Of a DNA stretch of 61,856 nucleotides, positions 52,040 through 61,856 are shown piece after piece (within the stretch, counting starts at the first letter, position 1; every line of letters begins with the position of its first letter). Where the stretch lies: the NCBI GenBank assembly GCA_037179515.1, contig JAXCGZ010009936.1:1-61856 (forward strand). Reading direction: 5' to 3'. The stretch is from Halocaridina rubra. Its lineage: Eukaryota; Arthropoda; Malacostraca; Decapoda; Atyidae. The translations under genes were made by a program, and so were the position numbers. A model generated the notes under the pieces. It saw only the letters and a program-made list of their open reading frames with translations, ran no database searches and was not told where the DNA came from.

Positions 52040-52458
52040 GAGTTGCTGAAGATAGTTGTTTGATGGTTAATTATTTGTACTGAAGGGAGATTCTAAATGC
52101 CGTTGAGAAGAAGGAAATTGAAGTGCCGGAGATAACGTACTTGAGTCAGACGACCCCAACGAATGGCAAATGCGAATAAAATTTTTGGAACAAGAATAAG
52201 TTTTATGTATATACCGTAACATAGATGAAGTATCTGATATAAACACTTGTAAAGGAGAGATTATGATATATAGTACTTTAAAAGTTCTTTTAAGAAGAAT
52301 ATTGCCTAGTTTTCTTGAAGCAAAGGATAATCGATAAGGACAGAGAAGAATGGGAACTAATGAGCTGTTCTATGGAGGCATTAGCTTTACGGAAATCGCC
52401 TGGATAATATTACTGTCATGTGTCTAGGAGAATTAAGATACACTAAGGCAGCACACAC

Positions 52459-52605
52459 ATGGGGACCGCAGTAGCGTTATGATTAGAATACTCGAGTCAG
52501 GAGGTGACAGACCCGTGATCGAACCCACTGCAGGATGTAAGGATTGACCTCCAGCCTTATTTCCCCAGTTTCAATCCGTCTGTTTTCACCCCAATTATGG
52601 ATAGT
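52459..52605 (+). mobile_element. SINE-B copy, plus orientation (unit 1)
   Basis: Head ggggaccgcagtagcgttat, T-arm cccgtgatcgaacccactg, tail ttccccagtttcaatccgtc. Confidence 0.78.
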
Positions 52606-52725
52606 GATACAGAAAAAGCACATGCTTGCTTTTGTAGTTTTCAAATAATCTCATTCCAGGTTACTGTGTCCGTGTGAGAGAGAGAGAGATATTGTAATCA
52701 AGTGATATAGAGATAGTAGAAGCAA

Positions 52726-52728
<3 letters not shown>

Positions 52729-52783
<55 letters not shown>

Positions 52784-52797
52784 TATTATTATTGTTA
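52729..52797. repeat. (TTA)n microsatellite (unit 1)
   Basis: TTA run with a TAC interruption. Confidence 0.95.
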
Positions 52798-53040
52798 TTG
52801 TTATGGTGTGATACTGTAATTTTGAGACATTTATAGTTTCATATCCTCATTTGAAGTTTATTTTTTATTATTATATTAGGTTTGGTTAGCATCGTTTGGT
52901 TAGTTCACCAGAAATTTAAAAAAATGAACTGTTTTTTTACTGAATATTTTTTCAAAGCATTTTTTAGTTGTATATCACTCCTTGAGTTGTTTGACACTAA
53001 ATATTTACACAAGTTTGAGTATGCATGTGCTCTTAAAAAA

Positions 53041-53170
53041 AAAACTTAGCACGAGGGTCTGCCCCTCTCTTTCTTCTCTCTTACTTTATTTAATTTTCGA
53101 GCTATTCCCTTCAATTCCCTTGTATCCTTAATCCCCCTCCCCTTTTTTTCCCTCCTATCCTATCCCATAT
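53041..53170 (+). mobile_element. SINE-D copy, inverted relative to 24770 (unit 1)
   Basis: cttagcacgagggtctgccc, tcctatcctatcccat, then an A run. Matches the intronic copy in reverse over ~125 bp. Confidence 0.75.
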
Positions 53171-53724
53171 AAAAAAAAAAAAATGTGCTCTTACTATTCA
53201 TATCCTACTATTGGCGTTTTCAAAGCTCTTAATTGTTCGGCTAAGAATGGTCACAAATGTTTCATGTACTTCACGATTTAAATGGTTGAAGAAAATGTCA
53301 GCTTTACTGAGGTAAAGGCATGTGCTGTTAATAAAACTTTTCCATAGTTCAAATCTGTGAGGGAAGTTTTTAAATCTAAAAGAAGCCAGAAATTTATCTT
53401 TGATAAAACAAATAAAAATAAAAAATCTGAATTCTCGATTCCATACTCTTCTCTTTTTGTCAAATAGCTCCTGGCGAATAGAACTAGCACCAAAACTTGA
53501 AGAAATGCAAAAGACACACACAGACTTGTATCACAGGTCAAAGAGTTTTTTGGACTCCGGTCACCGACTGATGGTCAAATATTCACTTCATTTCATAAAG
53601 TTTTTCGAGTCTGCTCTAAGTAGTATCGAGTCTTTGTACAGGTCCCTCCAATCCCCATTGTAATATTAATATTTATTTCATTCAATTCAACTTCATTAAA
53701 TATCTTGGAACTTCAGTATCATGT

Positions 53725-53821
53725 CGGGACAATTCGTCGCAGGACAATTCGCCTGAAGACAAATATTCCTCCCCAAGGACATTCATAGGTTAGGTTAGGT
53801 TAGTACGGCGATTTGTCCTAG
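53725..53821 (+). mobile_element. Small MITE-like element with GGACAA termini and (TTAGG)3 (unit 1)
   Basis: The left end is cgggacaattcgtcgc. The right end, reverse-complemented, is ctaggacaaatcgccg: an imperfect terminal inverted repeat. Inside is a second ggacaattcg copy and ataggttaggttaggttag. The family is not identified. Confidence 0.45.
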
Positions 53822-54043
53822 AACCCTTCAGTATAACTATGACCAGTCCAGTAGTGGTCCTCTTTGCAATGTCATATTAAAACGTATTTTAATGCAATAT
53901 ATCTAACAAATATTTTTATGAGCTCAGTTATATTGCAGCGATTTCAGTAGTCCTACTCCCAAATGCCATTTAAACATTCATATTCCTGCAGTATTAGTTT
54001 CAAGGAATTACTCACATTTAAGTTTAAATTTTTTTTGGCCGTT

Positions 54044-54175
54044 ATGTCACAATTAGTCCCCATGAATGGAGTGGACACTGGTTCCTGTGGATTAAAACTG
54101 GATGCTCTTCCTAACGGTCCACGGTGGGAACGAACCAGTATGTGTTACTCAAACTCATCACCTACAGACTCGTAA
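54044..54175 (-). mobile_element. SINE-B copy, minus orientation (unit 1)
   Basis: Plus strand atgtcacaattagtcccc, aaactggatgctcttcctaa, then a T-arm complement gggaacgaaccag. Confidence 0.7.
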
Positions 54176-54249
54176 TTTCTCACTTACTTATCGTGGCTCC
54201 TAATTTGAGTTCAATATGATAATGATAAATCAATCTCGTTCTCTGCCTG

Positions 54250-54945
54250 TCATGTAAATTTAACATTTATTTCCCCTCACTACGAGTTTGAAATTTAATT
54301 TTTCATCCATATAAAGTATGATAATAAATAAGATTTTTAAATTTAACATTTATTTCCCCTCACTACGAGTTTAAAATTTAATTTTCCGTCCATATAAAGT
54401 AAGTATGTATGATGATAAAGAAAATGTTTAAATTCAACATTTATTTCCCCTCACTACGAGTTTAAATTTTAATTTTTCGTCCATACAAAGTATGTATCAT
54501 GATAAATAAAAAAATTTAATTTAACATTTATTTCCCTTCACTACGAGTTTAAAATTTCATTTTTCGTCCATATAAGTATGATGATAAATAAGAATTTTAA
54601 ATTTAACATTTACTTCCCCTCACTACGAGTTTAAAATTTAATTTTTCGTCCATATAAAGTATGTATCATGATAAATAAGATTTTTAAATTTAACATTTAT
54701 TTCCCCTCACTACGAGTTTAAAATTTAATTTTTCGTCCATATAAAGTAAGTATGTATCATGATAAATAAGATTTTTAAATTCAACATTTATTTCCCCTCA
54801 CTACGAGTTTAAAATTTAATTTTTCGTCCATATAAAGAATCATGATAAATAAAATGTTTAAATTTAACATTTATTTCCCCTCACTACGAGTTTAAAATTT
54901 AATTTTTCGTCCATATAAAGTATGTATGTATCATGATAAATAAGA
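54250..54945 (+). repeat. ~85-bp minisatellite, about 8 copies (unit 1)
   Basis: Each unit carries aacatttatttcccctcac then tacgagtttaaaatttaat, then tttttcgtccatataaag and an AT-rich spacer with catgataaataag. The spacer length varies and the core is nearly constant. Confidence 0.93.
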
Positions 54946-55267
54946 TTTTTTTAAGAGGAATACCTTCTATAGGTACTCACCTTGGGGAGATAAATTAGGG
55001 AAAACTAATGATAATTCTATCTACCTTGGCTCTCTCCCCCAATTGGGGGGTAGCTGACATAAAAAAAGAAACAATAAGGAGATTAATTTGCTCTATGGGC
55101 AATGACGAGGGAGCTAGCAACCGTTCAGATGGCACTGCTGGAGTGCCACAGCCCATCCTCCCGGCTCTTCCAGAACCTGTGTCGCTTCATAAATGCCAAC
55201 TCCCCTACTGCCCCTACCACAGGGCTACCTCTGTAAGATGCAGCCCCTTGGTAACAGCAGATGTCTA

Positions 55268-55345
55268 TCAGAGCTGCGTCACAATCGCTCGCCACTCATT
55301 CCTATTCCTAGCACGCTTACTTGCTTCCCTCACATCCATCCATGA
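55268..55345 (-). pseudogene. LINE ORF C-terminal remnant (unit 1)
   Basis: On the minus strand it reads WMDVREASKRARNRNEWRAI, then VTQL and a stop (TGA, complement at 55268-55270). Many LINE ORF2 proteins end with this A-DR--WR--V type helix. The GC-richer sequence at 55090-55267 would then be its 3' UTR. Only the last ~25 codons are recognisable. Confidence 0.45.
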
Positions 55346-56342
55346 TAATAAGAACTCAATAACAATAGTGATATATAACGATGATAATTCATTATTTACG
55401 ATAAATATTTTCACAGTGATAATAACTAATGATGATTATAAGCAATAAAAGATTATATACTATATATCAATAATAAATAATAGAAAACCTAATACTACTG
55501 GTATTACTACAGCCACTGTTGTTGCTGGTGCTACTACTGCTACTTGCTACTACTAACATGGCTTCTACTCTTACTATTGGTGCTTCTGCTAATAGTACGT
55601 AAGAAATTAATATACTGAAATCCATTAAAATTAATTATCATCATAGTTTTATCATTACTGTGTATACTTATTTTCTTAAAAGCCTCAAAAATTTGATTGT
55701 GTATACACGTGAAAAGTAAACCTGAGAAACCTCTTTGAAAATTGATAGTTTCTCTTAATAATTTGATAACCAAATAGTTAAATTTATATTGAATCTCGAA
55801 AGTAATCAAAGCATATTGTAGTGCTAAAATATATTTATTTTATCTTATTTTTGATTTTTTTGGAAAGTCATCTATTAAGGACATTAATATACTAAAGCCA
55901 AAGGTATCAACATAAACATGAATACCATCTAAAAAAATGTAATTCCTTTTTCTAATATACTCGCATACCTAAATAATTCCTTCTTCCACCATATTTTGAG
56001 AAAACAAATCTAAATATGCCATCATTACCGTCCTATGAGTAGGAATTATTCTAGTTATATTTGTACCAGTATGTGGCGTATAGGCATTTACTCTAGAATA
56101 TAACTTTTATACCGTATCAATATAACTAGAAGTATTGAAGTGTCAATATAGATTGCATATGACATTTACACCAGAAGAGAAGAAAAACTGATATATTATA
56201 ACTAAGCATTAAATTGATAAACTTTAGAAAAACATGGTGTATGCATTTTATCTATGCAACTAGCTAGCTAGACGTATATATGGATATGTATTAAATATAC
56301 ATAACTAGACAGCCATCAAGCTATCTAGATGGCTCTCTCTCT

Positions 56343-56370
56343 CTCTCTCGTTTATATATAAACGAGAGAG
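56343..56370. repeat. 28-bp perfect palindrome at the unit 1/unit 2 junction
   Basis: ctctctcgtttata is followed at once by its exact reverse complement with no spacer. The left half is repeated at 61841-61854, where the window ends. Confidence 0.95.
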
Positions 56371-57100
56371 ACTAGTTCAACTTCAGTCAGTTTTCTTGAT
56401 TTTCTTACTTTTCTGTTTTCATCCCTCTTGCTTGAACGGGATTTCCACTCTCACATGAACTGACACAATTCCGTCAACTGTGCACTTCTTTGCTATTTTG
56501 CCTTATTCTTTTGCACTTGTCCTTAAAATTGATCTTCCAGAACAAATAAGGTGAAAGAGATGCTGGATAGACCTATACTGTAGTAAATATTTTTTATTAC
56601 AATAACTAGCCATAGAAACTACAGTACTGGAAAGGGAGCAAAGATACTTTACACAGTAGAAACTCGTCTTTTTAACTTTGTAGTAGCTTGTTCCTGAAAC
56701 CTTCTTTGCAGTTCATGTATCTTTGTCTATGCTAGTGTTTATTCTCAATTTTGCTTGTTTGATTTCTATACGGCTGACATAATGAGGAAAGTGCAAATGT
56801 AAGATTAAGTTAAAGGGCTGCTGAAGTGGGGAGGATTGTATGGGGTTGGAACTGAAGAAAATTATATTTTGGAGAAGAAACTGCCCTCATGACCTATATA
56901 TGTTGGAGGAGAAAGCTAGAATTGAACATGAAAGGTACAAGGTAATAGGATTCAGTAAGAGAGGTATCTCAAAAGTAAGGATAATTGATACACTACTTAA
57001 AGGGAGCTGGAGTGGCGGTGTCTTTGTAGTAGGTCTAGCCTCCGGAGCTGCACCACAGCAGAGGAGCAGCAACACACACTAAAATTGCCACAACCAACTA

Positions 57101-57499
57101 TTGCCCTCCACAGGATGCAAGAACCTTGGAGAGGCTTCTGTCACCCAGGAAATTACCTCATTGCTCAATATGACACATTTTTTCTGCACCAAAAATTATT
57201 TACTGGCAGCCATTTCTCGAAGACTTCTTCTAGATGGAGACATTGATAGCAAACCAGGGGTCATTAGGGAAGATTGCAATGCACACAACCACATGGGGAA
57301 CCGACGTTTCATACACTCCCAAAGAGCTTTGAAGGAAAGCCCAGGGGTGGCAATGATCTTCCTTATGTCTTTGGGCTGGTCGGCCAGGCAGCTCAGGGAA
57401 CAACAGAAACAACAACCACTTAAGTTTGACACTTTAAATATTATGTTGCTAAAAAAAAATACCGAAGTTGGGAATATAGAGATAGATGCAATAGTTTGA
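57101..57499 (+). pseudogene. Retrotransposon-like ORF remnant with degenerate 2A-like motif (unit 2)
   Basis: An identical translation to the unit 1 copy 5460 bp upstream. No change was seen in the motif. Confidence 0.35.
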
Positions 57500-57918
57500 G
57501 AGTTGCTGAAGATAGTTGTTTGATGGTTAATTATTTGTACTGAAGGGAGATTCTAAATGCCGTTGAGAAGAAGGAAATTGAAGTGCCGGAGATAACGTAC
57601 TTGAGTCAGACGACCCCAACGAATGGCAAATGCGAATAAAATTTTTGGAACAAGAATAAGTTTTATGTATATACCGTAACATAGATGAAGTATCTGATAT
57701 AAACACTTGTAAAGGAGAGATTATGATATATAGTACTTTAAAAGTTCTTTTAAGAAGAATATTGCCTAGTTTTCTTGAAGCAAAGGATAATCGATAAGGA
57801 CAGAGAAGAATGGGAACTAATGAGCTGTTCTATGGAGGCATTAGCTTTACGGAAATCGCCTGGATAATATTACTGTCATGTGTCTAGGAGAATTAAGATA
57901 CACTAAGGCAGCACACAC

Positions 57919-58065
57919 ATGGGGACCGCAGTAGCGTTATGATTAGAATACTCGAGTCAGGAGGTGACAGACCCGTGATCGAACCCACTGCAGGATGTAA
58001 GGATTGACCTCCAGCCTTATTTCCCCAGTTTCAATCCGTCTGTTTTCACCCCAATTATGGATAGT
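57919..58065 (+). mobile_element. SINE-B copy, plus orientation (unit 2)
   Basis: Duplicate of the unit 1 copy. Confidence 0.78.
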
Positions 58066-58185
58066 GATACAGAAAAAGCACATGCTTGCTTTTGTAGTTT
58101 TCAAATAATCTCATTCCAGGTTACTGTGTCCGTGTGAGAGAGAGAGAGATATTGTAATCAAGTGATATAGAGATAGTAGAAGCAA

Positions 58186-58188
<3 letters not shown>

Positions 58189-58279
<91 letters not shown>

Positions 58280-58293
58280 TATTATTATTGTTA
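58189..58293. repeat. (TTA)n microsatellite (unit 2)
   Basis: The same tract, longer by 36 bp (12 units). The main length difference between the two tandem units. Confidence 0.95.
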
Positions 58294-58539
58294 TTGTTAT
58301 GGTGTGATACTGTAATTTTGAGACATTTATAGTTTCATATCCTCATTTGAAGTTTATTTTTTATTATTATATTAGGTTTGGTTAGCATCGTTTGGTTAGT
58401 TCACCAGAAATTTAAAAAAATGAACTGTTTTTTTACTGAATATTTTTTCAAAGCATTTTTTAGTTGTATATCACTCCTTGAGTTGTTTGACACTAAATAT
58501 TTACACAAGTTTGAGTATGCATGTGCTCTTAAAAAAAAA

Positions 58540-58667
58540 ACTTAGCACGAGGGTCTGCCCCTCTCTTTCTTCTCTCTTACTTTATTTAATTTTCGAGCTA
58601 TTCCCTTCAATTCCCTTGTATCCTTAATCCCCCTCCCCTTTTTTTCCCTCCTATCCTATCCCATATA
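58540..58667 (+). mobile_element. SINE-D copy (unit 2)
   Basis: Duplicate of the unit 1 copy; its A run is one base longer. Confidence 0.75.
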
Positions 58668-59221
58668 AAAAAAAAAAAAATGTGCTCTTACTATTCATAT
58701 CCTACTATTGGCGTTTTCAAAGCTCTTAATTGTTCGGCTAAGAATGGTCACAAATGTTTCATGTACTTCACGATTTAAATGGTTGAAGAAAATGTCAGCT
58801 TTACTGAGGTAAAGGCATGTGCTGTTAATAAAACTTTTCCATAGTTCAAATCTGTGAGGGAAGTTTTTAAATCTAAAAGAAGCCAGAAATTTATCTTTGA
58901 TAAAACAAATAAAAATAAAAAATCTGAATTCTCGATTCCATACTCTTCTCTTTTTGTCAAATAGCTCCTGGCGAATAGAACTAGCACCAAAACTTGAAGA
59001 AATGCAAAAGACACACACAGACTTGTATCACAGGTCAAAGAGTTTTTTGGACTCCGGTCACCGACTGATGGTCAAATATTCACTTCATTTCATAAAGTTT
59101 TTCGAGTCTGCTCTAAGTAGTATCGAGTCTTTGTACAGGTCCCTCCAATCCCCATTGTAATATTAATATTTATTTCATTCAATTCAACTTCATTAAATAT
59201 CTTGGAACTTCAGTATCATGT

Positions 59222-59318
59222 CGGGACAATTCGTCGCAGGACAATTCGCCTGAAGACAAATATTCCTCCCCAAGGACATTCATAGGTTAGGTTAGGTTAG
59301 TACGGCGATTTGTCCTAG
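59222..59318 (+). mobile_element. Small MITE-like element with GGACAA termini and (TTAGG)3 (unit 2)
   Basis: Duplicate of the element at 53725-53821. Confidence 0.45.
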
Positions 59319-59540
59319 AACCCTTCAGTATAACTATGACCAGTCCAGTAGTGGTCCTCTTTGCAATGTCATATTAAAACGTATTTTAATGCAATATATC
59401 TAACAAATATTTTTATGAGCTCAGTTATATTGCAGCGATTTCAGTAGTCCTACTCCCAAATGCCATTTAAACATTCATATTCCTGCAGTATTAGTTTCAA
59501 GGAATTACTCACATTTAAGTTTAAATTTTTTTTGGCCGTT

Positions 59541-59672
59541 ATGTCACAATTAGTCCCCATGAATGGAGTGGACACTGGTTCCTGTGGATTAAAGCTGGAT
59601 GCTCTTCCTAACGGTCCACGGTGGGAACGAACCAGTATGTGTTACTCAAACTCATCACCTACAGACTCGTAA
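59541..59672 (-). mobile_element. SINE-B copy, minus orientation (unit 2)
   Basis: Duplicate of the unit 1 copy with one A/G difference (aaagctggatg). Confidence 0.7.
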
Positions 59673-59746
59673 TTTCTCACTTACTTATCGTGGCTCCTAA
59701 TTTGAGTTCAATATGATAATGATAAATCAATCTCGTTCTCTGCCTG

Positions 59747-60444
59747 TCATGTAAATTTAACATTTATTTCCCCTCACTACGAGTTTGAAATTTAATTTTT
59801 CATCCATATAAAGTATGATAATAAATAAGATTTTTAAATTTAACATTTATTTCCCCTCACTACGAGTTTAAAATTTAATTTTCCGTCCATATAAAGTAAG
59901 TATGTATGATGATAAAGAAAATGTTTAAATTCAACATTTATTTCCCCTCACTACGAGTTTAAATTTTAATTTTTCGTCCATACAAAGTATGTATCATGAT
60001 AAATAAAAAATTTTAATTTAACATTTATTTCCCTTCACTACGAGTTTAAAATTTCATTTTTCGTCCATATAAGTATGATGATAAATAAGAATTTTAAATT
60101 TAACATTTACTTCCCCTCACTACGAGTTTAAAATTTAATTTTTCGTCCATATAAAGTATGTATCATGATAAATAAGATTTTTAAATTTAACATTTATCTC
60201 CCCTCACTACGAGTTTAAAATTTAATTTTTCGTCCATATAAAGTAAGTATGTATCATGATAAATAAGATTTTTAAATTCAACATTTATTTCCCCTCACTA
60301 CGAGTTTAAAATTTAATTTTTCGTCCATATAAAGAATCATGATAAATAAAATGTTTAAATTTAACATTTATTTCCCCTCACTACGAGTTTAAAATTTAAT
60401 TTTTCGTCCATATAAAGTATGTATGTATCATGATAAATAAGATT
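59747..60444 (+). repeat. ~85-bp minisatellite, about 8 copies (unit 2)
   Basis: The same array and same copy number as in unit 1, with one visible substitution in a core (atttatctcccc) and one small shift in an A/T run. Confidence 0.93.
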
Positions 60445-60766
60445 TTTTTAAGAGGAATACCTTCTATAGGTACTCACCTTGGGGAGATAAATTAGGGAAA
60501 ACAGTAATGATAATTCTATCTACCTTGGCTCTCTCCCCCAATTGGGGGGTAGCTGACATAAAAAAAGAAACAATAAGGAGATTAATTTGCTCTATGGGCA
60601 ATGACGAGGGAGCTAGCAACCGTTCAGATGGCACTGCTGGAGTGCCACAGCCCATCCTCCCGGCTCTTCCAGAACCTGTGTCGCTTCATAAATGCCAACT
60701 CCCCTACTGCCCCTACCACAGGGCTACCTCTGTAAGATGCAGCCCCTTGGTAACAGCAGATGTCTA

Positions 60767-60844
60767 TCAGAGCTGCGTCACAATCGCTCGCCACTCATTC
60801 CTATTCCTAGCACGCTTACTTGCTTCCCTCACATCCATCCATGA
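60767..60844 (-). pseudogene. LINE ORF C-terminal remnant (unit 2)
   Basis: Duplicate of the unit 1 remnant, with the same reading frame and stop. Confidence 0.45.
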
Positions 60845-61856
60845 TAATAAGAACTCAATAACAATAGTGATATATAACGATGATAATTCATTATTTATGA
60901 TAAATATTTTCACAGTGATAATAACTAATGATGATTATAAGCAATAAAAGATTATATACTATATATCAATAATAAATAATAGAAAACCTAATACTACTGG
61001 TATTACTACAGCCACTGTTGTTGCTGGTGCTACTACTGCTACTTGCTACTACTAACATGGCTTCTACTCTTACTATTGGTGCTTCTGCTAATAGTACGTA
61101 AGAAATTAATATACTGAAATCCATTAAAATTAATTATCATCATAGTTTTATCATTACTGTGTATACTTATTTTCTTAAAAGCCTCAAAAATTTGATTGTG
61201 TATACACGTGAAAAGTAAACCTGAGAAACCTCTTTGAAAATTGATAGTTTCTCTTAATAATTTGATAACCAAATAGTTAAATTTATATTGAATCTCGAAA
61301 GTAATCAAAGCATATTGTAGTGCTAAAATATATTTATTTTATCTTATTTTTGATTTTTTGGAAAGTCATCTATTAAGGACATTAATATACTAAAGCCAAA
61401 GGTATCAACATAAACATGAATACCATCTAAAAAAATGTAATTCCTTTTTCTAATATACTCGCATACCTAAATAATTCCTTCTTCCACCATATTTTGAGAA
61501 AACAAATCTAAATATGCCATCATTACCGTCCTATGAGTAGGAATTATTCTAGTTATATTTGTACCAGTATGTGGCGTATAGGCATTTACTCTAGAATATA
61601 ACTTTTATACCGTATCAATATAACTAGAAGTATTGAAGTGTCAATATAGATTGCATATGACATTTACACCAGAAGAGAAGAAAAACTGATATATTATAAC
61701 TAAGCATTAAATTGATAAACTTTAGAAAAACATGGTGTATGCATTTTATCTATGCAACTAGCTAGCTAGACGTATATATGGATATGTATTAAATATACAT
61801 AACTAGACAGCCATCAAGCTATCTAGATGGCTCTCTCTCTCTCTCTCGTTTATATA

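Larger units (their letters stand above)
50910..56369 (+). repeat. Tandem duplication, unit 1 (5460 bp)
   Basis: Starts actagttcaacttcagtcag at 50911. The same sequence recurs at 56371 and the match holds to the window end. It holds the degenerate ORFs at 51380 and 51641, a SINE-B (+), (TTA)n, an inverted SINE-D, a small MITE, a SINE-B (-), an ~85-bp minisatellite, a LINE C-terminal remnant, trinucleotide runs and a palindrome at its right end. The copies share an AG just before the junction. Confidence 0.96.
56370..61856 (+). repeat. Tandem duplication, unit 2 (5487 bp, runs off the window)
   Basis: Nearly identical to unit 1. By eye the differences are a (TTA)n longer by 36 bp, an A-run longer by 1, a 2-bp AG insertion near 60503, a T-run shorter by 1, and a handful of substitutions (for example 54093 A versus G, 55399 C versus T). 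The window ends two bases past the centre of the second palindrome. Confidence 0.96.

Noticed and set aside
53198..53663. Overlapping frames of 87-107 aa on both strands in each tandem unit
   Set aside because: Neither strand shows a recognisable domain, and both being open suggests chance or an old repeat.
53786..53803. Telomere (TTAGG)n
   Set aside because: Only about three units, and duplicated internally with the 5.46 kb unit. Not a chromosome end.
55008..55448. 146-aa plus-strand frame as a gene
   Set aside because: The minus strand over the same DNA gives a LINE-like C-terminus, so the plus frame is probably a shadow.

Overview
This is a eukaryotic nuclear DNA window, most likely from a decapod crustacean (shrimp or crab). 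That placement is inferred from extreme density of long (AT)n, (GA)n/(CT)n, (CA)n and (TTA)n microsatellites, many tRNA-derived SINEs, an arthropod-style Jockey/CR1-type LINE, and an intron-rich animal gene. No bacterial, plasmid, CRISPR or rRNA features were seen.

The main content is one protein-coding gene on the plus strand. Ten exons (23565-48887) can be joined with every splice phase compatible, giving 802 codons and a stop. The 5' end of the gene lies outside the window or was not recognised. The coiled-coil part (exons A-I) matches the C-terminal region of the microtubule-associated tumor suppressor family (MTUS1/ATIP, MTUS2/TIP150): an EALTV-I-HL motif, an SLK-V-E-KN heptad stretch, and a KRLS-ENEEL-WKL motif followed by an SP-rich SPR segment. 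The vertebrate proteins end about there. This gene continues into a 385-residue, Ser/Pro/acidic-rich last exon containing an NGK heptapeptide repeat.

Layout: 1-23564 is non-coding and repeat-dominated (microsatellites, at least four SINE families, hAT-like MITE ends, short tandem duplications). 23565-23806 is the first visible exon, 48 bp downstream of a (TTC)n(TTA)n tract. 23807-37425 is a 13.6 kb intron with further SINEs, a 247-bp foldback element, a double hairpin, and an antisense 5'-truncated LINE with an open endonuclease-remnant/reverse-transcriptase frame (34405-36820). 37426-48887 holds the other nine exons. 48888 to about 50780 is the 3' UTR and flank. 50910-61856 is a near-identical tandem duplication of a 5.46 kb unit. 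The unit contains SINEs, a small MITE, an ~85-bp minisatellite, remnants of retrotransposon reading frames (one with a degenerate 2A-like motif) and a 28-bp perfect palindrome at the unit junction. The window ends inside the second copy of that palindrome.

The most interesting points are the novel C-terminal exon of the MTUS-like gene, the tandem array with its palindromic junction, the foldback element packed with CACGTG sites, and the degenerate 2A-like motif. All calls come from reading the sequence. No database search was run, and family assignments rest on remembered motifs.
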